64,000 nt of DNA from Pedobacter paludis (GCF_003173575.1 NZ_QGNY01000001.1:124001-188000); one strand, 5' to 3'. Shown: positions 15,500 through 25,281, counted from the first letter of the stretch. The notes: a model not told the origin generated them from the letters alone. Made by a program: numbers and translations.

Positions 15500-17641
15500 A
15501 TGCAGTTAGAAAAATTTACTTACGATAACAGGATTGTTCGAAACTTTGGTATTGCAACCCTGGTTTGGGGCATTATCGGCATGACGGTTGGCTTGCTTAT
15601 AGCCATGCAACTGTTTAAGCCAGCCATGAATTTAGGCAACCAATATACCACCTTCGGGCGGATTAGACCATTGCACACCAATGCGGTAATTTTTGCCTTT
15701 GTTGGCAACGCGATTTTTATGGGCGTATATTATTCGCTCCAACGCCTGTTAAAAGCCAGAATGTTTAGCGATGTATTAAGCAAAATTCATTTTTGGGGAT
15801 GGCAACTCATCATAGTTTCGGCGGTAATTACTCTTCCATTAGGCTTTACCACATCGCATGAGTATGCCGAACTTGAATGGCCAATTGATATTGCCATTAC
15901 GCTAATTTGGGTCGTATTTGGTGTAAACATGTTCGGTACAATTATAAAAAGAAGGGAGAGGCACCTTTATGTGGCCATTTGGTTTTACATCGCCACTTTC
16001 GTTACCATTGCTGTTTTACACATTGTAAACTCTTTTGAGCTTCCAATTTCTTTTATGAAAAGTTACTATGTGTATGCTGGTGTTCAGGATGCACTGGTTC
16101 AATGGTGGTATGGACACAATGCAGTAGCCTTTTTCTTAACTACTCCTTATTTGGGAATGATGTATTATTTCTTGCCAAAAATGGCTGGCAGACCAGTGTA
16201 TTCGTACAAATTGAGTATTCTTCATTTTTGGTCGCTTATTTTTATTTACATCTGGGCAGGCCCTCACCATCTGTTATATACATCCTTACCTGGCTGGGCT
16301 CAATCTTTAGGTGTTGCATTTTCGATTATGCTTATCGCACCAAGCTGGGGCGGGATGATTAACGGTTTGCTAACCTTGCGTGGCGCATGGGATAAAGTTA
16401 GAGAAGATGTTACGCTTAAATTTATGGTGGTTGCACTTACAGCTTACGGAATGGCCACTTTCGAAGGGCCATTGCTATCTCTTAAACAAATTAACGGAGT
16501 TGCACACTTTACCGATTGGATAGTAGCACACGTACATGTTGGCGCATTGGGCTGGAATGGTTTCTTAACGTTCGGTGTGTTATATTGGTTAATTCCAAGA
16601 ATTTATAAAACAGAACTTTACTCTAAAAAACTGGCAGGTTTCCATTTTTGGATTGGCACATTAGGTATTTTGTTCTATGCAGTACCTATGTACTGGGCTG
16701 GTTTTACACAGGGCTTAATGTGGAAAGAATTTACGCCAGAAGGTTTGTTAAAATATCCAAATTTCCTTTCAACCACCTTACAGATTATCCCGATGCATGT
16801 TCTACGTTCTATTGGTGGGGCGCTTTATTTAACTGGAGTAATTGTAATGACTTACAATTTAGCTAAAACCATGTTAAGTGCTAAACTAGTAGCCAATGAA
16901 CCTGCTGAAGCCATGCCATTAGCCAAAATAATTGTAGATAGTTCTCCTACAGATAAAGCTTGGCATAGAGTTTTAGAACGTAAGCCAATGAAGTTTATGG
17001 TTTTTTCCCTGATCATCATTTTAATCGGCGGGATGGTAGAAATGATGCCAACCTTTACCATTCAATCTAACATTCCAACCATAGCAAGCGTAAAACCATA
17101 TTCGGCATTAGAGCTTCAAGGAAGAGATTTATACATTAGAGAAGGTTGTGTAAACTGTCACTCTCAAACAGTGCGTCCATTTCGTTCAGAAACAGAGCGT
17201 TATGGCGAGTACAGTAAAGCAGGTGAGTTTGTCTACGATCATCCATTTTTATGGGGAAGTAAGCGTACCGGGCCCGATCTGCATCGTGTTGGCGGAAAAT
17301 ATTCTGATGCCTGGCACTATAACCATTTAATGGACCCTACATCTATGTCGCCTGGAAGCATTATGCCTCCTTACCCTTGGTTGGTAGAACAAAAATTAGA
17401 TACAACAACTACAGCTCGTAAAATTAGGGCAATGCAAACCTTGGGTGTTCCGTATGCAGAAGGTTATGATAAACAGGCAAATGATGACCTGAAAATTCAG
17501 GCTGAAAAAATTGCCTTAGACTTAAAGCAGAATAACATCAAAGTTAAAAGTGACAGAGAAATCGTAGCCATTATTGCCTATCTGCAACGTTTGGGTACCG
17601 ATATCAAAGCCAATAAAGAAACTATTCCTTCAAATCAATAA
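15500..17641 (+). CDS. ccoNO: fused cbb3 cytochrome oxidase subunits I and II (CcoN-CcoO)
   Basis: A 713-residue fusion. Residues 1-~480 are CcoN: a heme-copper oxidase core with about 12 membrane helices and His ligands (LHTNAVIFAF, WWYGHNAVAFF, GPHHLLY, AHVHVGALGWNG). Residues ~500-713 are CcoO, with one helix and a c-type heme site C550-x2-C553-H554 in REGCVNCHSQTVRPF, then RVGGKYSDAWH and the heme methionine region SIMPPYPWL. In proteobacteria these are two genes; the fusion is known from Bacteroidota. It is the catalytic high-affinity terminal oxidase of the inner membrane. Confidence 0.95.
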   Translation: MQLEKFTYDNRIVRNFGIATLVWGIIGMTVGLLIAMQLFKPAMNLGNQYTTFGRIRPLHTNAVIFAFVGNAIFMGVYYSLQRLLKARMFSDVLSKIHFWGWQLIIVSAVITLPLGFTTSHEYAELEWPIDIAITLIWVVFGVNMFGTIIKRRERHLYVAIWFYIATFVTIAVLHIVNSFELPISFMKSYYVYAGVQDALVQWWYGHNAVAFFLTTPYLGMMYYFLPKMAGRPVYSYKLSILHFWSLIFIYIWAGPHHLLYTSLPGWAQSLGVAFSIMLIAPSWGGMINGLLTLRGAWDKVREDVTLKFMVVALTAYGMATFEGPLLSLKQINGVAHFTDWIVAHVHVGALGWNGFLTFGVLYWLIPRIYKTELYSKKLAGFHFWIGTLGILFYAVPMYWAGFTQGLMWKEFTPEGLLKYPNFLSTTLQIIPMHVLRSIGGALYLTGVIVMTYNLAKTMLSAKLVANEPAEAMPLAKIIVDSSPTDKAWHRVLERKPMKFMVFSLIIILIGGMVEMMPTFTIQSNIPTIASVKPYSALELQGRDLYIREGCVNCHSQTVRPFRSETERYGEYSKAGEFVYDHPFLWGSKRTGPDLHRVGGKYSDAWHYNHLMDPTSMSPGSIMPPYPWLVEQKLDTTTTARKIRAMQTLGVPYAEGYDKQANDDLKIQAEKIALDLKQNNIKVKSDREIVAIIAYLQRLGTDIKANKETIPSNQ

Positions 17642-17644
17642 TTT

Positions 17645-17827
17645 ATGTTTAATCAGATTAAAGACTTAGCTGGAGGTGAAATTTACCTGATCACTTCACT
17701 GCTCATGTTCATGGTGTTTTTTGTAATCGTAGGCATTTACCTATTTAAGTTAAGCAAAAGGCACATCGAAACCATGAGCGCATTACCCATTCAAGAAAAC
17801 CAAACCAAAGCATATGAAGAAGATTAA
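17645..17827 (+). CDS. ccoQ: CcoQ-like small membrane subunit
   Basis: A 60-residue protein with a single central membrane helix (ITSLLMFMVFFVIVGIYLF) and a charged C-terminal tail. It starts three bases after the ccoNO stop and overlaps ccoP by 14 bases. Size, topology and position match CcoQ, which stabilises the cbb3 complex; sequence conservation in this family is low, so position carries most of the weight. Confidence 0.75.
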   Translation: MFNQIKDLAGGEIYLITSLLMFMVFFVIVGIYLFKLSKRHIETMSALPIQENQTKAYEED

Positions 17828-18782
17828 ACTCTCATTTTTGTTTCTGCTTTTATCCATTACGGTATTTGCAGCCGATGAAAAAGTAGCTGTTGCTATGCCT
17901 GCAGCCGAGCCAAGCTTAGGTTTAACCAGTTCGGAAATGCTTATAGCAATATTATTGCTCTTTGTATTAGTGTTGCTTTTCGTTTCCATTACACTGCTTA
18001 ATGCGTTTAAAGTAATGTATAAGGAACAGTTAAACCCAACACCATTTTTAGAGCCCTTTAAAGAGCCTGTTTTGGATTATGATGATTGGTTAAATCTTCA
18101 GCCAAAGAAACCCTCAATCTGGACGAAGCTTTTAAGTTTAAAGCCAATTGAAGAAGAAGGAGATTTAGTTATAGATCACGCTTATGATGGCATTAAAGAA
18201 CTTAACAATCCTGTGCCAACATGGTTTAACGTACTCTTTTTTGGAACCATGATTTTCGCCGTGGCTTACTTGTTTTATTATCATATAGGTGGCTATGGCG
18301 ATTTGCAGGATCAGGAATATGAGCACGAAATGGTAAAAGCACAAACTGAGAAAGCAGCTTATTTGGAAAAATCGGCCAATACAATTGATGAGAACTCAGT
18401 TAAGTTTGATAATTCGCCAACCGTTTTGCAAGAGGGCAAAGGCATTTTTACTTCAAACTGTGTGGTTTGCCACGGCGATAAAGCTCAGGGAGTTATTGGC
18501 CCCAACTTAACCGATGATTATTGGTTGCATGGTGGCGGAATCAATAACGTTTTCAAAACCATAAAATATGGCGTTCCAGAAAAGGGAATGATTAGCTGGG
18601 AGAAAAACTTAAACCCAAAACAGATCAGTGCTGTTGCCAATTTCATTATTTCGTTAAAAGGAACCAATCCGGCAGGAGCAAAGGCGCCCCAGGGAGAAAA
18701 ATATGAAGAAAAAAAACCGAAGGATAACGAAATGAAAACTGCTAAAGATACCGTAGGGAAAGAAGATGTTAAAAAAAAATAA
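17814..18782 (+). CDS. ccoP: cbb3 oxidase subunit III, single-heme CcoP
   Basis: A 322-residue membrane cytochrome. There is an N-terminal signal-like helix, a second helix near residues 38-62, a third near 137-157, and a C-terminal cytochrome c domain with a single heme motif NCVVCH in TSNCVVCHGDKAQG. Proteobacterial CcoP carries two hemes; here only one CxxCH is present. The C-terminal tail is Lys/Glu rich. It overlaps both neighbours (14 bases with ccoQ, 17 with ccoG), indicating one transcript. It passes electrons from periplasmic donors to CcoO. Confidence 0.92.
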   Translation: MKKIKLSFLFLLLSITVFAADEKVAVAMPAAEPSLGLTSSEMLIAILLLFVLVLLFVSITLLNAFKVMYKEQLNPTPFLEPFKEPVLDYDDWLNLQPKKPSIWTKLLSLKPIEEEGDLVIDHAYDGIKELNNPVPTWFNVLFFGTMIFAVAYLFYYHIGGYGDLQDQEYEHEMVKAQTEKAAYLEKSANTIDENSVKFDNSPTVLQEGKGIFTSNCVVCHGDKAQGVIGPNLTDDYWLHGGGINNVFKTIKYGVPEKGMISWEKNLNPKQISAVANFIISLKGTNPAGAKAPQGEKYEEKKPKDNEMKTAKDTVGKEDVKKK

Positions 18783-20142
18783 GATCGAAAATAAGAACAA
18801 AGGCAGGAATTTTCTCTATCCTAAAAAACCATCGGGTAAATTGTATGCCTATCGGAAATGGATAAGCCACATATTGTTTTTGTTCTTGTTTTCCTGTCCA
18901 TTCTTAAGACTCAATGGAGAACAATTGGTTCTCCTTAATTTTATCGAACGGAAGTTTGTCTTTTTCGGACTCATTTTTACACCTCAGGATTTTTATCTCT
19001 TTGCACTCGCCATGCTCATTTTCATCATGTTCATTGTATGCTTTACCGTTGTTCTGGGCAGATTATGGTGTGGCTGGGCTTGTCCACAAACCATTTTTAT
19101 GGAGATGGTTTTCCGTAGAATAGAATACTGGATTGAAGGTGATGCCAATAAACAGCGTAAACTGGATGCTAGCGAATGGAATGCAGAGAAAATTTTTAAA
19201 AAAGGAATTAAACATCTAATTTTTCTGATTATCTCTTTTGCCATAGCCAATATATTTCTGGCTTACATGATTGGTTCCAATGTATTAATTAAAATTATTA
19301 CCGAACCCATTACAGGCCATGTTTCTGGATTTATTGCCATCTGGTTGTTTACCTTAATTTTTTACGGCGTTTTTGCTTACGTACGCGAAGTGGTTTGTAC
19401 AGTAATTTGTCCGTATGGACGTCTACAAGGTGTTTTGCTTGATAATCAGAGTCTGGTCGTGGCTTACGATTACACCAGAGGAGAACCGAGGGGTCAGTTG
19501 CAGAAAAATGAAACAGAAACAAAAAATGGAGACTGCGTAGATTGTAATCTTTGCGTGCAGGTTTGCCCAACGGGTATCGATATCAGGCAAGGAACACAGC
19601 TTGAATGTGTGAACTGCACCGCCTGCATAGATTCTTGTAATGAGGTCATGCTCAAAATCGATAAACCTAAAAATCTAATCGGTTTCTTCAATCAAGATTT
19701 TATTAAAGAAAGAAAGCCTTATAAAGTTGGATTGAAATCTTACGGCTATGCTGCCGTTCTGTTTGCTGTCTTGATTGTTTTTTCATCGCTTATTTATAAA
19801 CGAGAAGATATTCAGACAACCGTACTGAGAGCCAGTGGAACATTATATCAAAGTAGGGGAAATAATAAAACAAGCAACCTATATAATGCTGAACTGATTA
19901 ATAAAACCAATAAAAATCTGAAGTTTTACTTCAGATCGAAAGACACGGATGATGAAATTGATTTTATTCAAAGAACAGATATCTTACCAAAGGAAGGCTC
20001 GACACATTTAACTTTCTTTCTCGTAAGAAAAAACAGTTCCTTAAAGAAATATAAAACCAATGCCGTTTTCGAAATTGTTGTAAATGGAGAAGTTTTAAGT
20101 ACGGCAACAACAAGTTTTTTTGCTCAGCCAGCAGCAGAATAA
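18766..20142 (+). CDS. ccoG: CcoG cytochrome oxidase accessory protein
   Basis: A 458-residue membrane iron-sulfur protein. There are several helices in the N-terminal half with CGWACPQTIFMEM, a ferredoxin-like region with two cysteine clusters (CVDCNLCVQVCPTG and ECVNCTACIDSC), another helix, and a C-terminal periplasmic Ig-like domain. This is the FixG/RdxA layout; CcoG reduces copper for insertion into cbb3 oxidase. The length is usual. It begins inside the end of ccoP. Confidence 0.93.
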   Translation: MLKKNKIENKNKGRNFLYPKKPSGKLYAYRKWISHILFLFLFSCPFLRLNGEQLVLLNFIERKFVFFGLIFTPQDFYLFALAMLIFIMFIVCFTVVLGRLWCGWACPQTIFMEMVFRRIEYWIEGDANKQRKLDASEWNAEKIFKKGIKHLIFLIISFAIANIFLAYMIGSNVLIKIITEPITGHVSGFIAIWLFTLIFYGVFAYVREVVCTVICPYGRLQGVLLDNQSLVVAYDYTRGEPRGQLQKNETETKNGDCVDCNLCVQVCPTGIDIRQGTQLECVNCTACIDSCNEVMLKIDKPKNLIGFFNQDFIKERKPYKVGLKSYGYAAVLFAVLIVFSSLIYKREDIQTTVLRASGTLYQSRGNNKTSNLYNAELINKTNKNLKFYFRSKDTDDEIDFIQRTDILPKEGSTHLTFFLVRKNSSLKKYKTNAVFEIVVNGEVLSTATTSFFAQPAAE

Positions 20143-20171
20143 AAGAACTGACATAATCAAAATTTATAAAT

Positions 20172-20600
20172 ATGAACTGGGGAACAAAAATAGTGCTGGG
20201 GATGCTTGCATTTATGCTATTTATAGTTGGTATGGTGGTTTACATGTTCCACCTACACGGCAGGGATGCCTTGGTAGAAGAAAACTATTATGAAAAAGGA
20301 ATCAATTACAACGCAGAATACGATGCCAAACAGAATGTTTTAATTGATGATGCCAAGCCCCAAATTACCATAACCCAAAGTCAGATTATTATTCAAACTA
20401 AGGCAAGTGCAAAGTACAATCTGGTTTTAATGCGTCCATCCAACAGTATGGATGATTTAAAATTGAAGGGAAGTACCTCAGGTAGCACAAATCTTATTCT
20501 GGTCGATAAAACAAAAATGGCCAAGGGAATGTGGTTCCTAAACCTGCAATGGCATTCTAGAGGTAAGGATTATCTCTATAAAAATAACATCACCCTGTAA
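20172..20600 (+). CDS. ccoH: FixH/CcoH-like oxidase assembly protein
   Basis: A 142-residue protein with one N-terminal membrane helix (IVLGMLAFMLFIVGMVVYMF), followed by the FixH hallmark VEENYYEKGINYN and a periplasmic beta-rich domain. CcoH binds and matures the cbb3 oxidase together with CcoI, CcoG and CcoS. It sits 29 bases after ccoG, and its stop overlaps the next start (TAATG). Confidence 0.9.
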   Translation: MNWGTKIVLGMLAFMLFIVGMVVYMFHLHGRDALVEENYYEKGINYNAEYDAKQNVLIDDAKPQITITQSQIIIQTKASAKYNLVLMRPSNSMDDLKLKGSTSGSTNLILVDKTKMAKGMWFLNLQWHSRGKDYLYKNNITL

Positions 20601-21298
20601 TGGAATATTTACCTCTGGCATTTTTAATGGGGTTATTTGGAAGCCTGCATTGCGCCGTTATGTGCGGACCCATTATGCTTGGGATGCCCTTTAAAAAAAG
20701 AACCCTATTTCAAACAGGTCTTCAGCTTTTGCTTTATCAATTCGGAAGGATTTTGGTCTACACAATTTTAGGCATAATGGTAGGCGCATTAGGTCACAGC
20801 ATTAAAATATTCAGTAATCAGAAAACCCTGAGTATTGTTATCGGCGTTTTGTTGGTATTATTTACCCTGTTGCAATTTAATAAACACCACAAGAATCAAT
20901 TTCTTAAAATTCAGCTTAACCTTTTAAACCCAATTAGCCAGCTCATGAATAAGGCCTTCAATTTGCCCTTGTGGGGTTTATTTGTAGGCATGCTAAATGG
21001 CATAATACCTTGTGGAATGGTTTACTTGGCGCTTGCAACTGCAATGAATATAAGTAATATAAAATATGGTGCAACATTTATGTTTTTATTTGGCTTAGGA
21101 ACTTCGCCATTGATGATGATGATTTCACTTGGCGGAATTTTCCTTAAAAAGTACATCCACTTCAATACTAATAAACTCATTCCATGGTTTATATTTTTTA
21201 TGGGTTTGTTATTCATATTGAGATCTGCTGATTTAGGCATTCCTTTTTTATCACCCATAAAAACAAACACTTATGGCCATACAATAGAATGCAAGTAG
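20600..21298 (+). CDS. TauE/UreH-like transmembrane protein of the cco operon
   Basis: A 232-residue inner-membrane protein with about six helices and two cysteine motifs in membrane segments: GSLHCAVMCGPI near the start and NGIIPCGMVY in the middle. These pseudo-repeated Cys motifs place it in the UreH/DsbD-like transmembrane family, often labelled sulfite exporter TauE/SafE. Members commonly end cco operons in Bacteroidota and are suspected of copper or thiol handling. It is coupled to ccoH by a TAATG overlap. The transport substrate is not known. Confidence 0.82.
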   Translation: MEYLPLAFLMGLFGSLHCAVMCGPIMLGMPFKKRTLFQTGLQLLLYQFGRILVYTILGIMVGALGHSIKIFSNQKTLSIVIGVLLVLFTLLQFNKHHKNQFLKIQLNLLNPISQLMNKAFNLPLWGLFVGMLNGIIPCGMVYLALATAMNISNIKYGATFMFLFGLGTSPLMMMISLGGIFLKKYIHFNTNKLIPWFIFFMGLLFILRSADLGIPFLSPIKTNTYGHTIECK

Positions 21299-21413
21299 AT
21301 TTTTTATAAAGGTGGCATATTATAGGTAATAATAGAATTATTCGGTGGCAAACATTGTGTACCTTCAGCTGTTACATATTTGTACAAATCCTTAAATCTT
21401 TATTATCGCCTTT

Positions 21414-23075
21414 ATGACAGTTACCGATATTCTTGGGTACACGCCTGATTCAAAATATAATACATCAGTTGCTTATTTTTCAATGGAGTTTGCTATCGAT
21501 CAATCACTAAAAATTTACAGTGGTGGTTTAGGCTTCCTTTCCGGCTCGCATTTACGCAGTGCTTACGAATTAAAACAAAACCTTATTGGTATTGGAATGC
21601 TTTGGAAATATGGTTATTATGACCAAGTCCGAGACCGCGACAATAATATGGTTGCAGATTTTATTGAAAAGGATTATTCTTTTCTGGAAGATACCGGAAT
21701 TGTTTTTTCGGTTCCCGTACACAGCACCACGGTTAAAGTTAAGGCCTATTTGTTAAGGCCAGAAACCTTTGGTTCTGCACCATTATTTTTGTTGAGTACC
21801 GATTTGCCTGAAAATGATGAGGTAAGCAAAAGTATTACACATCGTTTATACGATCCGAATGAAGCGACAAGAATTGCACAATCTATTATTTTAGGAATTG
21901 GTGGTGGTTTACTTCTGGAGCAATTAAACATTACCCCAGATATTTATCATATGAACGAGGGACATGCTGTTCCGCTTAATTTTTATCTGTATTCGAAGTT
22001 TAAAAACCTCGATGAAATTAAGAAAAGGATGGTATTTACCACACATACGCCTGAAGTTGCTGGAAATGAGGAACATGATTTTGCCCTTTTAAAAGAGATG
22101 TCTTTTTTCTACCATCTGCAGGATCATGAAGTGAAATATATACTTGGCCTAGAAGGCGATAAATTTAATTATACATTGGCTGCGCTTAAGTTTTCTGGCA
22201 AAGCCAACGGTGTGTCTAAACTTCATGGCGAAGTTGCAAGAGAAATGTGGGGCGGTTATGATGGCATTTGTGAAATTACATCCATTACCAATGCCCAAAA
22301 TAAGCAGTATTGGCAGGATGAAAGCTTCGCAAAAAAAATGGGCGAAAACGATCAGCAAGGAGCGGGAAAGCGCAAGAAGGAAATGAAATCCTTGCTGTTC
22401 AAAGAAGTTGCCAACCAAACCGGAAAGTTGTTTGATGAAAATGTTTTAACCCTAGTTTGGGCAAGACGCTTTGCAGCATATAAAAGGGCAGATCTTTTAA
22501 TGCACAATTGGAACCGCTTTCTTGATTTACTTGAACAAACAAAGTATCCTGTTCAAATTATCTGGGCTGGAAAACCTTATCCTGAAGATACTGGCGCAAA
22601 TAGAATTTTCAATGAAATTATCAATAAAACAAAAACCTTTAAAAACTGTGCAGTTTTAATAGGCTACGAATTAGGCTTATCTGAATTGTTGAAAAAAGGT
22701 TCGGATGTTTGGCTAAACAATCCTAAAATGTATCGAGAGGCTTCGGGAACCAGTGGGATGACAGCTGTGATGAATGGCGCCATCAATCTTTCTATACCAG
22801 ATGGCTGGATTCCTGAATTTGCTACGGATGGCGAAAACTGTTTCATAATTGAACCCGCATCGGATGATCTTTCAGAAACTGATCGCGATGCTAAAGAAAA
22901 TGCCCATTTAATGGATGTTTTGGAGCAAAAGGTTTTGCCTACTTATTATAGCAACCCATCAAAATGGTATCACATGATTCAGAAAGGTATTGAAGATGTA
23001 ATTCCCGAATTCGAATCTACAAGAATGGCTAAGGAATATTATGAAAAAATGTACGACAAAACGGATAAAAGTTAA
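21414..23075 (+). CDS. short alpha-glucan phosphorylase family protein (GT35)
   Basis: A 553-residue protein of the short, archaeal-like alpha-glucan phosphorylase group. It has an N-terminal Rossmann half with SMEFAIDQSLKIYSGGLGFLSGSH, HMNEGHAVPL and TTHTPEVAGNEEHD, then VWARRFAAYKRADLL and EASGTSGM-A-MNGAINLSIPDGW. Normal members keep a Lys after GTSGM that holds pyridoxal phosphate. Here the codon at 22761-22763 is ACA, giving Thr450. The rest of the active-site loop is intact, so the gene is not simply decayed. It may belong to a clade that works differently, perhaps as another glucan transferase. Monocistronic, with a strong terminator behind it. Confidence 0.8.
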   Translation: MTVTDILGYTPDSKYNTSVAYFSMEFAIDQSLKIYSGGLGFLSGSHLRSAYELKQNLIGIGMLWKYGYYDQVRDRDNNMVADFIEKDYSFLEDTGIVFSVPVHSTTVKVKAYLLRPETFGSAPLFLLSTDLPENDEVSKSITHRLYDPNEATRIAQSIILGIGGGLLLEQLNITPDIYHMNEGHAVPLNFYLYSKFKNLDEIKKRMVFTTHTPEVAGNEEHDFALLKEMSFFYHLQDHEVKYILGLEGDKFNYTLAALKFSGKANGVSKLHGEVAREMWGGYDGICEITSITNAQNKQYWQDESFAKKMGENDQQGAGKRKKEMKSLLFKEVANQTGKLFDENVLTLVWARRFAAYKRADLLMHNWNRFLDLLEQTKYPVQIIWAGKPYPEDTGANRIFNEIINKTKTFKNCAVLIGYELGLSELLKKGSDVWLNNPKMYREASGTSGMTAVMNGAINLSIPDGWIPEFATDGENCFIIEPASDDLSETDRDAKENAHLMDVLEQKVLPTYYSNPSKWYHMIQKGIEDVIPEFESTRMAKEYYEKMYDKTDKS

Positions 23076-23133
23076 AGCTGTTTCTTAATTGAACTATAAG
23101 CATAATTTCTTCTTTATATTAAACTTGCTTATG

Positions 23134-23169
23134 AAAAAACCTTCAAATTTTAAAATTTGAAGGTTTTTT
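23134..23169. terminator. bidirectional terminator between convergent genes
   Basis: A perfect palindrome centred between 23151 and 23152 (arm AACCTTCAAATTTT) is flanked by an A-run on the left and a T-run on the right. It can therefore stop both the phosphorylase and the leftward desaturase transcript. Confidence 0.85.
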
Positions 23170-23222
23170 TATTTATAGTAATCTTAATACAATTTTAAGA
23201 TATGGTTTTCACTTGAATTATT

Positions 23223-24080
23223 CTACTTCCTAAAAGGTAAGGTTATTACATCGAATAATTTTTCTGAGTTTGGATATTCCCCTTCATTAACTACCCCTAA
23301 TTTTTCAGGAACTATATTTGGTTTGTAGTAAAAGGTATTAAAAACAATATCCCAGATGGCTAATGTATTCCCAAAATTTTTGGCTTCATTAATATTGGCA
23401 CTGTGATGAAAACGATGTGTTTCCGTGCCAATAAAAATATAATTTAAAAAACCGGCCTTTATGTTCACGTTAAAATGTGATATCAAACTCTGCAAATCGA
23501 TAAGTAAAGTTGCGATCAATGCGGCTTCTGGTGGAATGCCCATCAGTATTAATGGAAGCTGGATTATAGATGTAGTTAAGAAAGCATTTATTGGATTGAA
23601 TACAGCATGCATAACTACATATACTTTATCTGGCAAGTGGTGCGCAACGTGTACTTTCCATAAAAAAATGCCAATACGTCCCTTTCCTGTATGGCTTAAT
23701 CGATGATACCAATATTGAAAGAATTCAAACACCAATAAAAATAAAATAACACTTAACCATATTGGTAATTTGGTGAAATAGCCAACGTGTGTTTCACTAT
23801 AATAAATGGCCAAAATACCGAAACCAGCCTTGGTAAGTGCAATTATTGGGGCGTCGACCATAATAAATTTTAAATCCCTCCAAAAACTTTTGCGGGTCAT
23901 CTGCCATTCTTTTTTCAGTGGATAGATACGCTCAGCCGTTATCAAGGTAAAGACAAGAAATATTGTGGTTATGCCGTAAACCATTTTGTAATCGGAATTG
24001 AAATTAATCGCTAAAAATGCAATTGCCAATACAGCAAAAAGTAAAAATGGATATAGAGCGTAAGTAATTATCTTTTTCAT
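23223..24080 (-). CDS. sterol desaturase / fatty acid hydroxylase family protein
   Basis: A 285-residue membrane protein with about five helices and the three histidine boxes of the di-iron hydroxylase family: YWYHRLSHTG, VHVAHH and HRFHHS. The family hydroxylates or desaturates lipids (sterols, carotenoids, fatty acids) using oxygen at the inner membrane. The substrate here is unknown. It is the second gene of a leftward pair, two bases after the DUF2141 gene. Confidence 0.88.
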   Translation of the reverse strand: MKKIITYALYPFLLFAVLAIAFLAINFNSDYKMVYGITTIFLVFTLITAERIYPLKKEWQMTRKSFWRDLKFIMVDAPIIALTKAGFGILAIYYSETHVGYFTKLPIWLSVILFLLVFEFFQYWYHRLSHTGKGRIGIFLWKVHVAHHLPDKVYVVMHAVFNPINAFLTTSIIQLPLILMGIPPEAALIATLLIDLQSLISHFNVNIKAGFLNYIFIGTETHRFHHSANINEAKNFGNTLAIWDIVFNTFYYKPNIVPEKLGVVNEGEYPNSEKLFDVITLPFRK

Positions 24081-24082
24081 TT

Positions 24083-24520
24083 TTAATTTTTATTCTTTTT
24101 ATAAGTAATATTAATTTGTTGAACTTGTGATGAAGCTGAATAGGTAAATGCTAGTTTTTTAAATGAAGGCATACCTGTAAAAAAACCGAGTTGCCAATTA
24201 TTGCTATAACCGAGTTGTTCTGATGGAAGACCTAAAAAGTGATCTATTTTTCCATTGTTATTTTCATCATGCAGGAGCAAGGCAGCATATTGCCCATATG
24301 CTAAATCTGAAAATTGAAACTGGGCTTTTCCGTCTTTTATTGGTGAAAACAAAGTCTTGAAAGGAGATTTTGGAATTTCATTGCCCTTTTCAAACAGCAT
24401 AATAATCGCCTTACCATTGCTATTGTTGTATCCAGTGGTGTTGATGTTAAGAGTTCCTTGGGGATGTTGCCCAAAAACTGTTGTTGATGATATTAAAAGA
24501 AAAAAGATAAGTAATTTCAT
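24083..24520 (-). CDS. DUF2141 exported protein
   Basis: The start is taken at ATG 24520, giving MKLLIFFLLISSTTVFGQ, a clean signal peptide; an earlier ATG at 24547 would add nine charged residues. The mature part (~130 residues) shows the DUF2141 pattern: a beta sandwich with NSNGKAIIMLFEKG, then FSDLAYGQYAALLLHDENNNGKID, the conserved aspartate-rich turn. DUF2141 proteins are common exported proteins of Bacteroidota with unknown function, often beside lipid or carotenoid genes, which fits the coupled desaturase-like gene downstream. Confidence 0.82.
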   Translation of the reverse strand: MKLLIFFLLISSTTVFGQHPQGTLNINTTGYNNSNGKAIIMLFEKGNEIPKSPFKTLFSPIKDGKAQFQFSDLAYGQYAALLLHDENNNGKIDHFLGLPSEQLGYSNNWQLGFFTGMPSFKKLAFTYSASSQVQQINITYKKNKN

Positions 24521-24649
24521 AATGGACTTTTGTTTATTTTTGAACACTGTGTATTGTTATGCAAACCTAAGCGGTTGTATGGTTGGGTACAAGTAACATA
24601 AACCCGCAAGTGCCCAATAGTGGACATTTGATCTAAAAAGTTCAGTATT

Positions 24650-25219
24650 ATGAAATCTGTAAAGGAAAAAGTTGTAGATAGGAGAATAAAGAAAACCAAG
24701 AAAAGCTTAACAGAAGCTTTAATCAGTTTAATATTAGAGCAAGGGTATGAAAAGGTAACCGTGCAAAATATTATAGACCGAGCAAATGTAGGCCGATCAA
24801 CCTTTTATATACATTATGAAGGAAAAGAGCAGCTTTTACTTGATGGGCATAATAACTTGAATGTGAAAATGTTTTCCGATGATTTTGATGATGATCAACT
24901 GAACAATGATATCTCTTTTGTTAATCTATTTGAACATATTTTAGAAAATGAAAGACTTGCAAAAGCGATGCTTGGAAAGCAGGGCGGTAATATGATGACA
25001 GTTTTTTTTAGGAATAGCATAGCGCTTAAGATTAAGAAGCATTTTAAATTTCGTTTCGGGAGCAGTAAGATAGAGCAAAAACTTCTTACTTATTTATCTG
25101 ACGCCACAGGAGCAGCAATTGTAAGTCTGCTGGTATCTTGGCTTGAAGATGATATGCCGTTCACAGCAAATGAGATGTCTATAAAGTGCAAAATGCTGGT
25201 AACGGCAATCTTCGCTTAA
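24650..25219 (+). CDS. TetR-family transcriptional regulator
   Basis: A 189-residue protein with an N-terminal TetR helix-turn-helix (TEALISLILEQGYEKVTVQNIIDRANVGRSTFYIHYEGKE in overview, residues ~20-60) and a C-terminal all-helical ligand domain. It is transcribed away from the DUF2141-desaturase pair and towards the SDR gene; either may be its target. The ligand is unknown. The ATG at 24650 gives the usual short basic arm before helix 1. Confidence 0.88.
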   Translation: MKSVKEKVVDRRIKKTKKSLTEALISLILEQGYEKVTVQNIIDRANVGRSTFYIHYEGKEQLLLDGHNNLNVKMFSDDFDDDQLNNDISFVNLFEHILENERLAKAMLGKQGGNMMTVFFRNSIALKIKKHFKFRFGSSKIEQKLLTYLSDATGAAIVSLLVSWLEDDMPFTANEMSIKCKMLVTAIFA

Positions 25220-25281
25220 AGGTATTTTTAGAATTCCCATTTTCTATTAATTGTTGATTTACAAACGTTATACTCATTATG

